64,000 nt of DNA from Halorubrum rutilum. Lineage in GTDB: Archaea; Halobacteriota; Halobacteria; Halobacteriales; Haloferacaceae. The stretch lies in assembly GCF_024494565.1 (NCBI RefSeq), contig NZ_JANHDN010000005.1, forward strand, positions 248,001 to 312,000, in the 5' to 3' direction. This document shows, one piece after another, positions 53,337 through 62,645 of this stretch. The notes under the pieces are model-generated. The model was not told the DNA's origin. It worked only from the letters and a program-made list of their open reading frames with translations, and did not search any database. The stretch's first letter is position 1, and every line of letters starts with the position of its first letter. The position numbers and the translations under genes are program-made.

Positions 53337-55811
53337 ATGACGTCCTTCCAGTCGACGATCGGCGACGAGGAGGGGATCGCGGAGGAGCTGGCCGAGGGCC
53401 AGCGCGAGATCTCCATCGCCGAGTTCTTCGAGAAGAACAAGCACATGCTCGGGTTCGACTCGGGCGCCCGCGGCCTCGTCACCGCCGTCAAGGAGGCGGT
53501 CGACAACGCCCTCGACGCGACCGAGGAGGCCGGCGTCCTCCCCGACATCTACGTCGAGATCGAGGAGGTGGGCGACTACTACCGGCTCGTCATCGAGGAC
53601 AACGGGCCCGGTATCACGAAAGAACAACTTCCAAAAGTTTTCGGGAAGCTCTTGTATGGTTCAAGATTTCACACTCGTGAACAAAACCGCGGTCAACAGG
53701 GGATCGGGATTTCAGCGGCCGTGCTATACTCGCAGCTGACGTCCGGCCAGCCGGCGAAGATCACCTCGCGCCCGAAGGGGCAGTCGCGGGCGCAGTACTT
53801 CGAGCTCATCATCGACACCGACACGAACGAGCCGGAGATCAAGGCGGACGAGGAGGCGACGTGGGACCGCCCGCACGGCACCCGCATCGAGCTGGAGATG
53901 GAGGCCAACATGCGCGCTCGTCAGCAGCTCCACGACTACGTGAAACACACCGCGGTCGTCAACCCCCACGCCCGCATCGAGCTACGCGAGCCGGGGCTCG
54001 ACGAGCCGATGAAGTTCGAGCGCGCGACCGACGAGCTGCCGGCGGAGACGACGGAGATCCGCCCGCACCCCCACGGGGTCGAGCTCGGCGCGTTGATCAA
54101 GATGCTGGAGGCGACCGAGTCGTACTCCGTCTCCGGTTTCCTCCAGGAGGAGTTCACCCGGGTCGGCAAGAAGACGGCGGACTCGGTCATCGACAACTTC
54201 CGGGACGTGTACTACGGCCGCGAGCTCTCGTGGACGCCGCCGCGCGCCCACGACGACGGCGACGTCGCCGCCGCGGTGCGCGAGGCGGTCGCCAACAAGG
54301 GGAAGGCGGCGACCGCCGACTTCGCCGAGGGCGTCGCCGAGACCGTCGCGGGCAACGACCGCCTCAGCCGGTCCGAGCTCGCGACTATCGTCGGGAACGT
54401 CGCCGACCGCGTCGAGGGCGACACCGGCAAGACGTTCGGCGGGACCGTCCGCGAGAACGCGGTCGACGCCGCGTGGCGGGCGGTCACCGGGGTTGACGCC
54501 GACGGCGACGCGGTCGGGGGCGCCGGAGACGCGGACGGTGCCGACGCCGAGGACGACGAGACCGCAGCGTCGCCCCTCGTCGCCGACGCGTACGCGCTCG
54601 TCGACGAGGCGACCTCGACGCGGAAGGACGACGCCGCCGTGCGGGCGATGGCCGACGCGCTGACGCGTCGGTTCCTGAACCTCGACGGCGACGCCTTCCG
54701 GATCGCCCGCGACGACCTGGAGCGGCTCGTCGCCGACGCGGCGGACTTCGTGGCCGAGCAGCACGACGCGACGTTCGGCGAGACCGCCCGCGAGAACGTC
54801 GTCGAGGCGTTCTGGTCGCGGGCGCGAACCGTGCCCGACGACCCGCCGAAGGTGCGGTCGATCGCCGGCGACCGCGACGCGTCGGCCGACCTGCTCGACG
54901 CGATGCGGACCACCGACATCCTCGCGCCGCCGACCGACTGCCTCGCGCCGATCACGGCCGAGCTCGTCGAGGCCGGGCTCCGCAAGGAGTACGACGCCGA
55001 CTTCTACGCGGCCGCGACCCGCGACGCCGAGGTCCACGGCGGCGACCCGTTCATCGTCGAGGCCGGCATCGCCTACGGCGGGTCGATCCCGTCCGAGGGG
55101 TCGGTGGAGCTGCTCCGGTTCGCGAACCGGGTCCCCCTGGTGTACCAGCGCGGCGCCTGCGCGACGACGGACGTGATAAAGGGGATCGGCTGGCGCAACT
55201 ACGGCCTCGACCAGCCCGGCGGCTCCGGGCTCCCGAACGGGCCGGCCGTGATATCGATCCACGTCGCCTCCACGAACGTCCCGTTCACGAGCGAGTCGAA
55301 GGACGCGCTCGCGAACGTCCCGGCGATCGAAGACGAGATCGAGCTCGCGGTGCGGGAGGCCGCGCGGGAGCTGAAGTCGTTCCTCAACAAGCGGCGCTCG
55401 ATGCAGCAGCGACGCGAGAAGCAGGACGTGCTCGGGCGGATCCTCCCGGAGATGGCCGACAAGGTCTCGGAGGTGACGGGCCGGCCGCGGCCCGACATCG
55501 ACGGGGCCCTGGCGCGGATCATGAACAACGTCAGCGTCGAGCGCGAGGTGTCGGACGGCACCGTGACGCTGGTCGTCGAGAACCACTCCGACGTGAACGA
55601 ACAGCTGGAGATAACGGACATCGTCTCGGCCGAGCCGACCGATCCCTCGGACGGGACGGTGGTCGACATGGACGGCGAGTGGTTCGTGCAGTGGAAGCCC
55701 GAGGTGCCCTCGGGCGACGAGCGGGAACTGACGTACGCGGTCGACGAGGACGCCGAGTTCGAGGTCAGCGTCGGCGGCGTGGAGACGGAGAAACTCACGG
55801 TGAACGCCTAA
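53337..55811 (+). CDS. top6B: DNA topoisomerase VI subunit B
   Basis: An 824-residue GHKL ATPase subunit of the archaeal type IIB topoisomerase. [17 protein letters not shown] (N-box), [20 protein letters not shown] (G1) and [13 protein letters not shown] (G2, lid) are clear. It is 200-300 residues longer than crenarchaeal forms; the extra sequence lies about residues 300-500 and contains a duplicated motif ([30 protein letters not shown]). About 100 nt from 53615 are strikingly AT-rich. It abuts top6A. Confidence 0.96.
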   Translation: MTSFQSTIGDEEGIAEELAEGQREISIAEFFEKNKHMLGFDSGARGLVTAVKEAVDNALDATEEAGVLPDIYVEIEEVGDYYRLVIEDNGPGITKEQLPKVFGKLLYGSRFHTREQNRGQQGIGISAAVLYSQLTSGQPAKITSRPKGQSRAQYFELIIDTDTNEPEIKADEEATWDRPHGTRIELEMEANMRARQQLHDYVKHTAVVNPHARIELREPGLDEPMKFERATDELPAETTEIRPHPHGVELGALIKMLEATESYSVSGFLQEEFTRVGKKTADSVIDNFRDVYYGRELSWTPPRAHDDGDVAAAVREAVANKGKAATADFAEGVAETVAGNDRLSRSELATIVGNVADRVEGDTGKTFGGTVRENAVDAAWRAVTGVDADGDAVGGAGDADGADAEDDETAASPLVADAYALVDEATSTRKDDAAVRAMADALTRRFLNLDGDAFRIARDDLERLVADAADFVAEQHDATFGETARENVVEAFWSRARTVPDDPPKVRSIAGDRDASADLLDAMRTTDILAPPTDCLAPITAELVEAGLRKEYDADFYAAATRDAEVHGGDPFIVEAGIAYGGSIPSEGSVELLRFANRVPLVYQRGACATTDVIKGIGWRNYGLDQPGGSGLPNGPAVISIHVASTNVPFTSESKDALANVPAIEDEIELAVREAARELKSFLNKRRSMQQRREKQDVLGRILPEMADKVSEVTGRPRPDIDGALARIMNNVSVEREVSDGTVTLVVENHSDVNEQLEITDIVSAEPTDPSDGTVVDMDGEWFVQWKPEVPSGDERELTYAVDEDAEFEVSVGGVETEKLTVNA

Positions 55812-56897
55812 ATGACGACCGAAAGCGACGCACGAGACGAGCTGATCGACCTGGCCGCGGACTTCTACGACCAGTTCGCCGCGGGGGACATCCCGGAGAT
55901 GACGCTTCCCACGCGGACGAAGAGCAACATCGAGTACGACACGGAGAGCGGCGTGTGGACGTACGGCGACCGCACGTCGACGCGCAGCGCCAACTCGGTG
56001 CGGGGCGCGCGCAAGCTGCTGAAGGCGGCGTACACGATCGAGTTCCTCGCGAACCAGCTCGACGAGGACCGGTCGTCGACCCTCCGGGAGCTGTACTACC
56101 TCTCCGAGTCGTGGGACAACGACGAGGCGCAGTTCAAGTCGCAGGACGAGTCGAACGACCTCGTGGAGGACCTCGAAATCGTGACCGGCGTCACCCGCGA
56201 GGACTTCCACATGCGCCCGGAGGAGTCGGGCGCGACCCTGATGGGCCCGCTGGAGATCCGCGAGCAGACCCGCCGGGGCGAGCGCGAGATCCACTGCCAG
56301 GAGGACGTCGGCGAGGGCGGCTACCAGATCCCGAACAACCCCGACATGATCGAGTTCCTCGACGACGACATCGACTTCGCCCTCGCGGTCGAGACCGGCG
56401 GGATGCGCGACCGGCTCGTCGAGAACGGGTTCGACGAGGCGTACGACTGCCTCGTCATCCACCTGAAGGGCCAGCCCGCGCGGGCGACCCGCCGGATCAC
56501 GAAGCGCGTCCACGACGAGCTCGGCGTTCCGATCGCCGTCTTCGCCGACGGCGACCCGTGGTCCTACCGGATCTACGGCTCCGTGGCGTACGGCTCGATC
56601 AAGTCCGCGCACCTGTCGAAGTACCTCGCGACCCCGGAGGCGCAGTTCGTCGGGATCCAGCCCGAGGACATCGTCGAGTACGACCTCCCGGCCGACCCGC
56701 TCTCGGACTCGGACGTGAACGCCCTCGAATCCGAGCTTGACGACCCGCGCTTCCAGACGGACTACTGGGAGGAGCAGATCGAGCTCCAGCTCGACATCGG
56801 GAAGAAGTCCGAACAGCAGTCGCTCGCGAGCCGCGGGCTCGACTTCGTCACCGACACCTACCTCCCCGAGCGGCTCGGGGAGATGGGCGTGATCTGA
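55812..56897 (+). CDS. top6A: DNA topoisomerase VI subunit A (Spo11-like)
   Basis: A 361-residue cleavage subunit. The catalytic Tyr lies in [13 protein letters not shown] of the 5Y-CAP domain. The Toprim domain has [16 protein letters not shown] and [18 protein letters not shown] with the metal-binding DGD. It relaxes and decatenates DNA with TopVI-B. It begins on the base after the top6B stop. Confidence 0.97.
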   Translation: MTTESDARDELIDLAADFYDQFAAGDIPEMTLPTRTKSNIEYDTESGVWTYGDRTSTRSANSVRGARKLLKAAYTIEFLANQLDEDRSSTLRELYYLSESWDNDEAQFKSQDESNDLVEDLEIVTGVTREDFHMRPEESGATLMGPLEIREQTRRGEREIHCQEDVGEGGYQIPNNPDMIEFLDDDIDFALAVETGGMRDRLVENGFDEAYDCLVIHLKGQPARATRRITKRVHDELGVPIAVFADGDPWSYRIYGSVAYGSIKSAHLSKYLATPEAQFVGIQPEDIVEYDLPADPLSDSDVNALESELDDPRFQTDYWEEQIELQLDIGKKSEQQSLASRGLDFVTDTYLPERLGEMGVI

Positions 56898-56928
56898 GGG
56901 GACGAAGACGGCGAACCGACGCCGCCCC

Positions 56929-57165
56929 CTACTCGTCCGCGTAGACGATCTCGTCGACCTCGCGCCGTTCCCCCTCGGAATCGTCGTTCTCGTACTTGTA
57001 CACGACGCCCTCATCCTCGTCTGCGGTCGCGTTGTGCGAGCCGTCACAGAGCGGCTTCGTGTCCGAGAGCCCGCACCGGCAGACGTAGATCAGATCGTCG
57101 TCGCCCATGTCGGACTCGTCGAGTACCGCCGGGCCCCGCTCCTCGTGAGTGACTTCGCGCGCCAT
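56929..57165 (-). CDS. CDGSH-type iron-sulfur protein
   Basis: A 78-residue protein. YVCRCGLSDTKPLCDGSHN is the full Cx1Cx(n)CDGSH motif that binds one 2Fe-2S cluster with 3 Cys and 1 His. The C-terminal half is strongly acidic. Such proteins act in redox or Fe-S handling. It is divergent from msrB, which is also a redox gene. Confidence 0.92.
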   Translation of the reverse strand: MAREVTHEERGPAVLDESDMGDDDLIYVCRCGLSDTKPLCDGSHNATADEDEGVVYKYENDDSEGERREVDEIVYADE

Positions 57166-57264
57166 GGGATCCGATCCGGCGCGAGGGTGAAACCGGTTGC
57201 GCCGGTGGCGACGCGTGACCCCGACCGCCGCAACCCCCTTGCCCGTGGGGCGCCTACGTCGGGT

Positions 57265-57684
57265 ATGAGCGAGACCGGCGAGGCCGACGCGACCGACCCG
57301 CGCGAGCTGACCGACGAGGAGTGGCGCGAGCGCCTCTCCGACGAGGAGTATCGGATACTCCGCGAGAGCGGCACGGAGGCGAAGTTCTCCGGCGAGTACG
57401 TCGACCACCACCCCGACGACGGGAACTACCGCTGTCGGGCCTGCGGGACCGTCCTCTTCGACGCCGAGACGAAGTACGAGTCCGGCTGCGGCTGGCCCGC
57501 CTTCTACGCCGCCGAGGAGGAGAACGTGACGACGACGCTCGACACGAGCCACGGGATGCGCCGCACCGAGGTCCGGTGCGCGACCTGCGACTCCCACCTC
57601 GGCCACGTGTTCGACGACGGCCCCGAGCCGACCGGCAAGCGGTTCTGCATCAACTCGGTCGCGATGGAGTACGACGAGGCGTGA
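57265..57684 (+). CDS. msrB: Peptide-methionine (R)-S-oxide reductase
   Basis: A 139-residue repair enzyme for oxidised methionine. The zinc cysteines are in CRACG and CATC, GCGWPAFY is a conserved core and the catalytic Cys is in KRFCINSVAM. The length is normal. ATG 57265 is chosen because the longer frame upstream overlaps the CDGSH gene and is not family-like. Confidence 0.96.
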   Translation: MSETGEADATDPRELTDEEWRERLSDEEYRILRESGTEAKFSGEYVDHHPDDGNYRCRACGTVLFDAETKYESGCGWPAFYAAEEENVTTTLDTSHGMRRTEVRCATCDSHLGHVFDDGPEPTGKRFCINSVAMEYDEA

Positions 57685-57725
57685 GTCGGACGCGGGCGGG
57701 GCGGTCGACCCGATCCACATACCCG

Positions 57726-58430
57726 TTACTCGGCCAACTGCAGCCTGACGACGAACACGGCGCCCTTCGGCTCGTTGTCCTCGACCCACACGTCGCCGTC
57801 GTAGATCTCGACGAGCGAGCGAACCAGATAGAGCCCGATCCCGGCGCCCGGGCTGTCGAGCCCCTTCTCTCCCTTCCCGAATATCTCGTCGCGCTGGTCC
57901 TCGGGGATCCCCGGCCCGTTGTCGGCGACGCGGACCTCGGCGACGCCCTCGGCCTCGTCGACCGTCGCGGACACCGTGACCTTCGGCGGCGTCTCGTCGT
58001 TGTGCTGGACCGCGTTCCGGAGGAGGTTCCGGAACACGGAGCTCAGCATCTCGTCGCCGACGACCTCGGCCTCGGGGAACGACCCCTCGACCGTGAAGAC
58101 GGCCTCCGGGTACCCCGACCGGACCTCCTCGACCTGTTGTGAGAGGGTCCGAGCGAGCGAGACGCGGCTCGGCTCGGCGTCCTCCCGGAGCATCACCTCC
58201 GCGAGGTCCCGGACCGTGGTGGTGAGCGAGACCGCGCTCTTCGTGTTCCGCTTGATGACGTCGAGGTACTCCTTGCCCTCCTCGTCGACGTGGTCGTCGA
58301 GCAGCTCGGCGTACGCCCCGACGAGCTGGAGGTCGTTGCGGATGTCGTGGCGCATCACCTGGTTCAGCAGTCGGAGGTCGTCCCGCTGTCGCTTGAGCCG
58401 CTCCTCCGGGTCGACGTCGGCCTCGCTCAT
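57726..58430 (-). CDS. Sensor-less histidine kinase
   Basis: A 234-residue kinase made of only a DHp and an ATPase domain. The phospho-accepting His is in LLNQVMRHDIRNDLQLVGAY; N-box NLLRNAVQHND, G1 VADNGPGIPE and G2 GAGIGLYLVRSLVEIYDG follow. It has no membrane segment or PAS/GAF sensor, so input must come from a partner. No response regulator is adjacent. Confidence 0.92.
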   Translation of the reverse strand: MSEADVDPEERLKRQRDDLRLLNQVMRHDIRNDLQLVGAYAELLDDHVDEEGKEYLDVIKRNTKSAVSLTTTVRDLAEVMLREDAEPSRVSLARTLSQQVEEVRSGYPEAVFTVEGSFPEAEVVGDEMLSSVFRNLLRNAVQHNDETPPKVTVSATVDEAEGVAEVRVADNGPGIPEDQRDEIFGKGEKGLDSPGAGIGLYLVRSLVEIYDGDVWVEDNEPKGAVFVVRLQLAE

Positions 58431-58502
58431 ACCGGGAGCGTACGCCCGCCCGGCGTTTTTAGATGCCGGTCGCGGGAGACGGGTGCGCCGACCGCCACCG
58501 CC

Positions 58503-59705
58503 TCAGATCCCCTCGTCGAGGAGTTCGCGGGCGACGATGTTCTTCTGGATCTCGGTGGTGCCCTCGTAGATCTGGGTGATCTTCGCGTCGCGATAGAGCC
58601 GCTCGACGTCGTGGTCGTTGACGAAGCCGGCACCGCCGTGGACCTGGACCGCCTCGTCGGCGACGTCGACGGCGACCCGCGACGCGAACTCCTTGGCCAT
58701 CGACGCCAGCGCCGTGAGGTCTCCCGACTCGTTGTCGACCGCCCACGCGGACCGGTAGGTGAGCCAGCGGGCCGCCTCGGTGTTCGTGTGCATCTCCGCG
58801 AGCTTGTGTTTGATCGCCTGGAAGTCGCCGATCGGGCGCCCGAACTGCTCGCGCTCCTCGGCGTACGCCAGGGCGCGCTCGGCCGCGCCGCGGGCGATCC
58901 CGACCCCCTGCGCGGCGACCGCGGTGCGGGTCTCGTCGAAGAACTGCATCAGCTGGAGGAAGCCCATCCCGCGCTGACCGATCAGGTTCTCCTCGGGCAC
59001 CCGCACGTCGTCGAACCTGAGCTCGGCGGTGTCGCTCGCGCGGATGCCGAGCTTCCCGGTGATCTTGTCGCGGGTGAGCCCGTCCCGGTCGCCCTCGACG
59101 AGGATCTGCGAGTAGCCGGAGTAGCGGTCGTCGACCTCCGGGTCCGTCTCGCAGACGACGACGAAGTAGTCGGCGACGGTGCCGTTCGTGATCCACATCT
59201 TCGAGCCGTTGATAACCCACTCGTCGCCGTCCTTCTCCGCGGCGCTGCCGCTCCGTTCCGAGGCGCTCCGCGCCTCGCGCTTCTCCGCGCGGGTCGCGAC
59301 CGAGGTCACGTCCGAACCCGCCTGCGGCTCCGAGATGGCCGAGCCCATCACCGCGTCGCCGGCGGTCACCTCGGGGAGGACGCGCTCCTTCTGCGCCTCC
59401 GTGCCGAACTCCATCAGCGCCTCGGCGCCGAACCCGGCGCTGGAGATACAGAGACCGATCCCCGGGTCGGCGGCGAACAGCTCCTCCGTGAGGATCGCGT
59501 TCTCCAGCGAGGAGTAGCCGACGCCGCCGTACTCCACGGGAACGTGCGGCGCGAGCAACCCCATCTCCGCGGCCTCCTCCATGACCTCGTGAGGGTACGC
59601 CTCCTCGACGTCGTGCTCGGTCGCGACCGGTCGGATCTCCTCGTCGGCGAACTTCCGGACCTCCTCGCGCAGCTGCTCTTGTTCATCGGTCAGCTGGAAC
59701 TCCAT
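58503..59705 (-). CDS. Acyl-CoA dehydrogenase
   Basis: A 400-residue FAD enzyme. MEFQLTDEQEQLREEVRKFA is the N-terminal helix, YGGVGYSSLENAIL the substrate region, and AISEPQAGSD the flavin and acyl-CoA binding strand. QVHGGAGFVNDHDVERLYRD followed by KITQIYEGTTEIQKNI is at the C-terminus. It catalyses alpha,beta-desaturation of an acyl-CoA; chain length cannot be assigned. An insertion of about 20 residues around 148-167 lies in the middle domain. An inverted repeat lies upstream at 59739-59778. Confidence 0.93.
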   Translation of the reverse strand: MEFQLTDEQEQLREEVRKFADEEIRPVATEHDVEEAYPHEVMEEAAEMGLLAPHVPVEYGGVGYSSLENAILTEELFAADPGIGLCISSAGFGAEALMEFGTEAQKERVLPEVTAGDAVMGSAISEPQAGSDVTSVATRAEKREARSASERSGSAAEKDGDEWVINGSKMWITNGTVADYFVVVCETDPEVDDRYSGYSQILVEGDRDGLTRDKITGKLGIRASDTAELRFDDVRVPEENLIGQRGMGFLQLMQFFDETRTAVAAQGVGIARGAAERALAYAEEREQFGRPIGDFQAIKHKLAEMHTNTEAARWLTYRSAWAVDNESGDLTALASMAKEFASRVAVDVADEAVQVHGGAGFVNDHDVERLYRDAKITQIYEGTTEIQKNIVARELLDEGI

Positions 59706-59738
59706 GCCGGCGCTTCGCCGGAGTCCGTGATAGAGGTT

Positions 59739-59778
59739 GTCAAACGGTCGGGAATTCGAACCCCGTTTACAGTTTGAC
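59739..59778 (-). promoter_or_regulatory. Inverted repeat upstream of acyl-CoA dehydrogenase
   Basis: GTCAAAC (59739-59745) and GTTTGAC (59772-59778) form perfect arms around a smaller CGGG/CCCG pair (59749-59752, 59762-59765). It lies 34-73 nt before the start codon, a plausible operator for a repressor of fatty-acid genes. Confidence 0.35.
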
Positions 59779-59892
59779 GGTCCGGTAGCCGCTGCGGTGG
59801 AGGCGTTCGGGAAGGGGAGGCTCGCGAGGGCGAGACCGGGGCCGGACTCGCGAGGGCGACGCTCGACGCGCCAACGACCGCGGACCGGCGGT

Positions 59893-60210
59893 TCAGAACT
59901 CCCGTTCCTCGCGCACCTCGTAGTGTTTCGCGCGGTCGTCGAACCGCTTGAGGACCTCGCGAGCCGCGGGGGGAACGTGCGCGTTCCGGTACTCCTCGCC
60001 CGCGAACTCCTTCACCGACGCCACGGAGTCGAACCGGATGATCGTGACGAACTCGACCTCCTCGCCGTCGGAGCGGCGGAGCACCCGGGCGCCGCGGTAG
60101 CCGTCGATCCCCTCGTCGGCGAACGACGGGAGGATCTCCTCCCGGAGGCGTCGCTCGTACTCGTCCGCGTTCGCCGGCGTCGTCCACCCGTGCCAGATCC
60201 TGTCGATCAT
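59893..60210 (-). CDS. Antibiotic biosynthesis monooxygenase-like (ABM) protein
   Basis: A 105-residue ferredoxin-like domain. MIDRIWHGWTTPANADEYER is the usual start of one ABM subgroup, with EFVTIIRFDSVASVKEFAGE forming the central strand and helix. Such small proteins dimerise and act on quinones or haem, or have no known activity. It stands alone between the acyl-CoA dehydrogenase and aminotransferase genes. Confidence 0.75.
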   Translation of the reverse strand: MIDRIWHGWTTPANADEYERRLREEILPSFADEGIDGYRGARVLRRSDGEEVEFVTIIRFDSVASVKEFAGEEYRNAHVPPAAREVLKRFDDRAKHYEVREEREF

Positions 60211-60264
60211 CGTTTCGCGTCGGACGGTCTATCGGCGACCGGCCACGTAACCGTGGCGGCCGCC

Positions 60265-61404
60265 TCAGCGGTTCTCGACGAACGTCGCGATGCGGTCGGT
60301 CGCCTCCTTCAGCTCGCGCATGGAGGTCGCGTACGACACCCGGAGGTGGCCCTCGCCGCCCGCGCCGAAGACCGACCCGGGGACGACCGCGACGCCCTGC
60401 GCCTCCAGCAGCGCCTCGGCGAACGCCTCGTCGTCGCCGCCGCAGTCGGGGAACGCGTAGAACGCGCCGCCCGGCTCGAACGTGTCGAGCCCCATCTCGT
60501 TGAACCGCGAGACGACCAGCCGCCGGCGGCGGTTGTACTCGTCGACCATCTCCGCCACCTCGTCGTCGCAGCGGTCGAGCGCCTCGCACGCGGCGTACTG
60601 CGGCGTCGTCGGCGCCGACAGCATCGTGTACTGGTGGATCCGGTTCATCGCGTCGATCGCCTCGGTCGGGCCGAGCGCGTAGCCGAGCCGAAGGCCGGTC
60701 ATCGCGTACGCCTTCGAGAAGCCGTTGACGACGACGGTGCGCTCGCGCATCCCCGGCTGCGTCGCGATCGAGGCGTGGTCGGCGCCGTAGGTGAGCGCGG
60801 CGTATATCTCGTCGGCGACCACCCGGATCTCGTTGTCGCGGCAGAAGGCGGCGACCTCGGCGAGTTGCTCGCCGCTCATCGTCGCGCCCGTCGGGTTGTT
60901 CGGGTAACAGAGGACGAGGAGGTCGGCGTCGGCCGCGCCGGACGCCTCCAGCGCCTCCCGGGTGAGCGCGAAGTCGTCCGCGGCCCGCGTGGGGACCGTG
61001 AGCCGCTCGCCGCCGGCCAGCTCGATCCCCGGCCCGTAGGAGATGTACGTCGGCTCGTGGACGGCGACCGTGTCGCCGGGGTCGACCAGCGCGCGGAACG
61101 CGAGGTCGACGGCCTCGCTCGCGCCCGTGGTGACGAGCACCTCCTCGGCCGGGTCGTACGACTGGTCGTAGCGCTCGTGGTGGGCCGCGACCCGCTCGCG
61201 GAGCGCCGCCATCCCGCGGTTCGCCGTGTAGGAGGTCTTGCCGCGTTCGAGCGAGTCGATCGCGGCCGTGCGGGCCGCCCACGGCGCGGAGTAGTCGGGC
61301 TCGCCGACGCCGAGCGAGATCACGTCGTCGCGCGCCTCCGCGAGCTCGAAGAACTTCCGGATCCCCGACTCGGGGAGGTCGCGCGCGCGGTCGGAGAGCC
61401 TCAT
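60265..61404 (-). CDS. PLP-dependent class I aminotransferase
   Basis: A 379-residue fold-type I aminotransferase. The PLP Lys is in VVNGFSKAYAMTGLRLGYAL, the Asn/Asp pocket is LVLCYPNNPTGATMS and VVADEIYAALTYG, and the C-terminal Arg is in HLRVSYATS. Subgroup resembles AspC/AlaT-like enzymes. It follows an Lrp-type regulator with a 4-nt overlap, suggesting amino-acid-responsive control. Confidence 0.93.
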   Translation of the reverse strand: MRLSDRARDLPESGIRKFFELAEARDDVISLGVGEPDYSAPWAARTAAIDSLERGKTSYTANRGMAALRERVAAHHERYDQSYDPAEEVLVTTGASEAVDLAFRALVDPGDTVAVHEPTYISYGPGIELAGGERLTVPTRAADDFALTREALEASGAADADLLVLCYPNNPTGATMSGEQLAEVAAFCRDNEIRVVADEIYAALTYGADHASIATQPGMRERTVVVNGFSKAYAMTGLRLGYALGPTEAIDAMNRIHQYTMLSAPTTPQYAACEALDRCDDEVAEMVDEYNRRRRLVVSRFNEMGLDTFEPGGAFYAFPDCGGDDEAFAEALLEAQGVAVVPGSVFGAGGEGHLRVSYATSMRELKEATDRIATFVENR

Positions 61405-61889
61405 GGCGAGACGGAGAGGCGGTCGTCGTCGTCGCCGTCCTCGAACCGGACCCCGCCGTCCTTGTACGTCTCCATGATGTAGTGGGTCACCGTCTGGGTG
61501 ACCTCCGGCATGGGCGCGACCTGCTCGGAGATGAACCGCGAGACGTCCTGCATCGTCTCGCCGAGCACCTCGACGGCGAAGTCGTAGTCGCCGGAGACGA
61601 GGTGGAGGGCGTCGACGGCCGGGAACTTCGCGATCCGGTCGGCGACCTCCTCGTAGCCGGTCTCGCGGTCGAGCTCGACGTTGATCTCGACGACCGCCCG
61701 GATCTTCCCCTCATCGACGCGGTCCCAGTCGACGACCGCCTGGTAGCCGTGGACCACGTTGTCCGCCTCCAGCCCGTCGATCGCGTCCGCTACCGCTGCC
61801 GCGTCGAGGCCCGTCTGGGCCGCGATGTCGTCGATGTCCTCGCGGGCGTTCCGCGCCAACACGTCGAGTACCTCGCGCTCGGCGTCCAT
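61401..61889 (-). CDS. Lrp/AsnC-family transcriptional regulator
   Basis: A 162-residue protein with an N-terminal HTH (REVLDVLARNAREDIDDIAA, QTGLDAAAVADAIDGLEADN) and a C-terminal RAM ligand domain (VSGDYDFAVEVLGETM). ATG 61889 (MDAEREVL) is preferred to an upstream start. It overlaps the aminotransferase gene as ATGA, so the regulator probably senses an amino acid related to that enzyme. Confidence 0.92.
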   Translation of the reverse strand: MDAEREVLDVLARNAREDIDDIAAQTGLDAAAVADAIDGLEADNVVHGYQAVVDWDRVDEGKIRAVVEINVELDRETGYEEVADRIAKFPAVDALHLVSGDYDFAVEVLGETMQDVSRFISEQVAPMPEVTQTVTHYIMETYKDGGVRFEDGDDDDRLSVSP

Positions 61890-62029
61890 ACCGAACGATC
61901 GCACGGGGGCGGTTTATGAGTAGCGACGCGCGCAAGACGGGCGAACGGCGAGCGGTTGGATCGCGACGCAACGGGGTTACGCCCTGAATCTCCCGAATCC
62001 TTATGAGTGATACCATTGTACCACACAGT

Positions 62030-62305
62030 ATGAGCACCGACGCGAACACCGGCGACGACCGGATGGAGAAGATCAACGTTCGCGTTCCGAAGTCCCTGCT
62101 GGACCGGATCGACGAGGAGTGGGAGCGACGGGGATACGCGAGTAAGTCTGAGGCGATTCGCGACGCGTTACGTGACTGGGTGGACCCGTCGGTGACGCTC
62201 TCCGAGGAAACGTTATCTGACCTGGCAGAGAGCCGCGAGCAGGCGGAGCGCGACGAGACGGTGTCGGCCGACGAGGCCCGAGAGCGACTGGGACTAGATG
62301 ACTGA
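62030..62305 (+). CDS. Ribbon-helix-helix antitoxin
   Basis: A 91-residue protein. EKINVRVPKSLLDRIDEEWE is the DNA-binding ribbon and first helix; RRGYASKSEAIRDALRDWVD is the second. The rest is an acidic tail for toxin neutralisation. It overlaps the RelE gene by 8 nt. An ATG at 62003 would add nine residues; TACCATTGTACCA between the two starts contains TACCA twice and might be an operator. Confidence 0.85.
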   Translation: MSTDANTGDDRMEKINVRVPKSLLDRIDEEWERRGYASKSEAIRDALRDWVDPSVTLSEETLSDLAESREQAERDETVSADEARERLGLDD

Positions 62306-62561
62306 GGTCGAGTACACGGAACAGGCGCTCTCCCATCTCGAATCTCTCGATCCACAGTCCGCCGATCGGATGATGAACAAGATCGACGAGGCGACCGAAT
62401 GGACCGAACACCGGTTGGAACCGCTCTCCGGGTATCCGTACTACAAGCTGCGAGCCGGCGACTATCGGGCCGTCGTCGCGTGGGATCGAAGTGCCGGGAT
62501 CATCCGTGTCGAGGCCGTTGGCCACCGTCGGAACATATACGATCGACATCTTCCTCCCTGA
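62298..62561 (+). CDS. RelE/ParE-family toxin
   Basis: An 87-residue protein with the RelE pattern: VEYTEQALSHLESLDPQSAD at the start, LEPLSGYPYYKLRAGDYRAV in the middle and VEAVGHRRNIYDRHLPP at the end. Arg and Tyr residues in YYKLRAGDYR and GHRRNIYD match those used to cleave mRNA on the ribosome. It follows the antitoxin directly, so this is an apparently complete type II module. Confidence 0.9.
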   Translation: MTEVEYTEQALSHLESLDPQSADRMMNKIDEATEWTEHRLEPLSGYPYYKLRAGDYRAVVAWDRSAGIIRVEAVGHRRNIYDRHLPP

Positions 62562-62645
62562 GAGGATTCCCTTCGATCATCCTCCCCGCGATCGTCTCCT
62601 TCCGCCATCCCCACGAGTTTCCGGGTGGCGCGAGATCGGTCGCCC

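Noticed and set aside
53337..55811. Intein in top6B
   Set aside because: The reading frame is continuous through the conserved motifs and no intein splice motifs or endonuclease domain are present. Only a compositional footprint is suggested.
53982..57047. 1021-codon antisense ORF opposite top6B-top6A
   Set aside because: It is a shadow of the two topoisomerase genes. No start signal or recognisable domain.
59741..59765. tRNA T-arm-like sequence on the minus strand (CGGGGTTCGAATTCCCG)
   Set aside because: The stem-loop fits a T-arm, but no D-arm, anticodon arm or acceptor pairing is found upstream. It coincides with a palindromic promoter element.
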